A stretch of 64,000 nucleotides of DNA, taken from assembly GCF_000524195.1 (NCBI RefSeq), contig NW_020170382.1, forward strand, positions 853,661 through 917,660. The letters are read 5' to 3'. Below the pieces are notes generated by a model that had not been told where the DNA came from, made no database searches, and saw only the letters and a list, made by a program, of their open reading frames with translations. Shown piece by piece: positions 61,395 to 64,000 of the stretch. Position 1 is the first letter of the stretch. Each line of letters opens with the position of its first letter. The DNA comes from Echinococcus granulosus. Lineage: Eukaryota; Platyhelminthes; Cestoda; Cyclophyllidea; Taeniidae. Made by a program: the position numbers and the translations under genes.

Positions 61395-62024
61395 ATGCAG
61401 TGCATCCTCATATTCTTTAAATTGAGGAACTACTTACTTATAGGAATGCGTAGTTATGCATTTAATCAGATTAGGGATGCCCCTTTAAATATTCCATCGA
61501 TTTTCATTTCTGCAACAATGAAAATGGCAGGCATTAAAAACGAAGGCAGCAGAATTTTTTTAGAAATGGTTGGATATCAATGGAGCAGCCTTTTTCGCGT
61601 GCAAGTGGAATTGCGATGCATTTGTCTGGAGGGCGATTGGAGCCATCTGCCAATTAGCGTCACTAGAATCCAAGCGATTGCAACTAGCGTGGCTCCTAGT
61701 ACCACGCCATCGGCGCAATCAATTACTGTGCCTCACACTCAGCTATTAACACAAGCAAACACACATACGCCTACATTTACACCTAGAGAGATACATACGC
61801 GCATGGCTACGAGGGAGGTGGGTAGAAAATACTCCATGGGCTATGGCCATGGGGCATGGAGCAAAAGCGGCAAGATGTCAAATGACACTGGTGGGCACTT
61901 CGATTTTCTGAACATTCAAGATTATTCATCTTTTTTGATAGACGGCCCGAACGATACGAGAGAGAAGTATTTCATCCCCCCGGGAAACAGAATAGGGGAT
62001 ACGGCTGTTGTCAGAGTACGGTAA
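61395..62024 (+). other. Long open frame of unknown status (209 codons)
   Basis: An uninterrupted frame in otherwise AT-rich DNA; its second half is GC-richer. The translation is Thr/Pro/His-rich in the middle (QANTHTPTFTP) and Gly/Asp/Asn-rich near the end (SNDTGGHFDFLN). There is no signal peptide, known domain or clear splice site. It could be a promoter or 5'-UTR region of a gene further right, an unusual exon, or chance. It matches no family I know. Confidence 0.2.
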
Positions 62025-63360
62025 TCGCTATTACTATTTGATTTGCATAGGGATCACGATTTATTGATTCGAGGCTCTCTTATCGGGGCGAGGACGAGAC
62101 AGTGCCCTACAAATTGGCAAGTTATTTTCCTCTAAAACAGATTTCGCAAATCACTTTTATGCTGCCTAATTCTCACATAGTACTTTGCCTAATTGAAGTC
62201 ACTATATACTCGCCTAAATAATCGTTCTACAGTTATGAGGCAATTTTTAAAATTTTTCTCATACATGATAACTTAAGTTGGAATTGACTAATCTGAGCAA
62301 TTTGTATCTATTTATGCATTAATTAAATTTAGGTCAAATTGTTTGGCCTCAAAGCCCACATAACTGAAAACCGATAAGTCAAAGTTCAACTTATCTCGAA
62401 GTGAGCATTCTCACAACATAAGGTACATCTGCTCATGAAAATAGGCCCCACGTCTAATGTAGACGCAAACCTTGCAGTGAAGCCAAGATCACACGACTGG
62501 CCTGTCAAATTGGCAGCCTGACGCCATTGTTCTCTCTTCCTTTACTACGAGATCGCGAAATGAGAGTCCAAATATGACCCTTATTTGAATGGGATTGAGG
62601 AGAATAGAGAAGTGAATAAGAATGTTCGTACGCCTGGCTTCTGTGACATAGCTTTATCTACCTTCTGGTTGAGTGTGACAAGTTGGTTACATTAAACTGT
62701 GCCGACAGGCATGGTGTATGTCTGATACCGCTATTTTGACAAAAGGCGACGCCAAATTGTTGCACCAAAGAAAATGGATCAAGTGCAGTAATTTGGGATC
62801 TTATAAGCTATCTTTTCTATTTTGGCTTTATTCATTAAAAGTAGTTAATTGCTTCGACATCATGGGACATTTTGTGTCTAAATTTAAGGGGAATTCGTTT
62901 CGTATCGATAGAATACTCTTAAACGCTTGAGAAAACGCAGTGCACTGATTGGAATTTTTACACTATGTAGACCAGCCTTATGCGCATTGTCTAATCCGAT
63001 GACTTTGCTTGTGTAAACCTCAGGATTAACACATCAAGTAGTTGATCACAATCGCTAGCAACTCAAAACGAATTGGTTGATTGAAATGATGTAACGCGTA
63101 ACTTTTAAGTCGAAGACTTTTACTTGTTATTGATAGCTTTCAGTGTTCTAATCCTCTGGTCCACCAAGACTTAACGCTACCTCTTCGCAAAATTTAGAAT
63201 TCATTAGGCCTGTGTATTATAGCGCCAACTTTATTTGTGTAATAAATAAATCCTACTTCACGTTAATCTTACCAGACTAAACACTTAACAGCTCATTTAA
63301 GAGTGCTTGATATAATATATGGACTCTGATAATGAATTGTTCACCTTTTAAAGGCCTCAG
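62025..63360. other. Non-coding stretch
   Basis: AT-rich, only very short frames; no repeat of the dispersed family and no RNA gene recognised. Confidence 0.6.
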
Positions 63361-63515
63361 GAGGTTTCACGCCAGTGCCTGTAAAGTCGAATTTGAGGAT
63401 GGAGAGGAGCAACTCACCAAGGGGCAAATTTGCAACAACAGAGTCCACTAATTACTCCCCAACAAGAACATATTATGTTTCTAGGCAGAGATTGGAAGAT
63501 TTTGATAATTCAATC
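63361..63515 (+). CDS. Possible exon of an unrecognised gene (51 codons)
   Basis: An acceptor-like CCTTTTAAAGGCCTCAG ends at 63360 and a donor-like GTAAAT starts at 63516. Between them lies an open frame (two bases, then 51 codons, phase 1 in and phase 0 out). It is rich in Ser, Thr, Arg and Tyr, with NSPRGKF and RTYYVSRQRLEDFD. The composition suits a linker between domains. No partner exon is visible within the window. Evidence is limited to the splice signals and composition. Confidence 0.3.
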
Positions 63516-64000
63516 GTAAATGTACGTATTTGCGTCAACAAAATCATCAATTTGGCAGTGAAACATTTTCGGTCAAATAAGTTAAACAAAGTAGCCGATC
63601 AAATTTTAATTACCTGCGGAAGGCATCTAATCGTTCGTTAAAAGGCTTAAATTGGGATTTTGAGAGACGCCTTGCATGCTTTCTTAAGTTGAAACCAATT
63701 AGGAGTGAAGAAGAGTTTCAAGGATAAAGATGATCTTTGTTACCGAAGAACACTGGGAGTACTTCTCTTGAATTTAGGGCGAATTGCAATTTCGGCCAAG
63801 TGGACACTACGATTCACCGAACCGAACAAATCGCCAGCGGACGAATAAAAGGCCGGAAGATGGAGAAACATTAGTAAGGAAAGTAAGGTTATCAACCCTT
63901 TGAAATTTTTAACTTTAATTTAGATAGGCGTTTTCAGTCTTTTCAACATTATCTACTTGAATTTACGTTGGGCTTGACTTTTCAGCATGGGACACTGATT
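63516..64000. other. Right edge, no feature seen
   Basis: The open frame continues to 63641 and is then lost; the rest is AT-rich without recognisable signals. It would be intron if 63361-63515 is a real exon. Confidence 0.4.

Overview
The window is nuclear DNA from an animal with spliced genes, and the best guess is a parasitic flatworm, probably a tapeworm. Evidence: three conserved animal genes are interrupted by many small GT-AG introns. Two endophilin introns are only 35 and 32 bp, a size class I recall as typical of cestodes. A family of short LTR-only elements resembles the taeniid 'Ta-TRIM' elements known from Echinococcus and Taenia; I could not compare sequences, so that name is a hypothesis.

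Layout. 1-2332 (+): last two coding exons of an ABL-type tyrosine kinase, ending in the F-actin-binding domain. 2333-7534: no convincing gene. 7535 to about 22202 (-): an unrecognised gene or genes on the minus strand. Two phase-compatible exons carry a polyproline tract; one clean in-frame exon and two probable exons lie upstream; a probable first exon lies at 22150-22202, behind a GC-rich, Z-DNA-prone promoter-like region. How these exons join is not resolved. 22730-27945: non-coding, with solo LTRs and a broken copy of part of the minus-strand locus. 27974-30045 (+): a complete seven-exon LMAN2/VIP36-like cargo lectin. 30046-37171: non-coding, LTR-rich. 37172-54071 (+): a complete nine-exon endophilin A with a 9-kb last intron. 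54578-55665 (-): a complete two-exon PDCD2-like gene, tail to tail with endophilin. 55666-64000: mostly non-coding with four solo LTRs, one unexplained long ORF and one possible exon of a further gene.

About eighteen LTR copies of one family were found, both solo LTRs and near-complete units. Four solo LTRs have perfect 4-bp target-site duplications. One unit (17969-18987) keeps both LTRs and a polypurine tract and has no protease or polymerase gene, as expected of a TRIM. All five copies lying between the minus-strand exons point against that gene. None lies in the 17-kb endophilin gene.

The recognised genes do not form one pathway: ABL (cytoskeletal signalling), LMAN2 (ER-Golgi glycoprotein sorting), endophilin A (membrane curvature and endocytosis) and PDCD2-like (probable ribosomal-protein chaperone) are ordinary housekeeping or cell-biology genes side by side.
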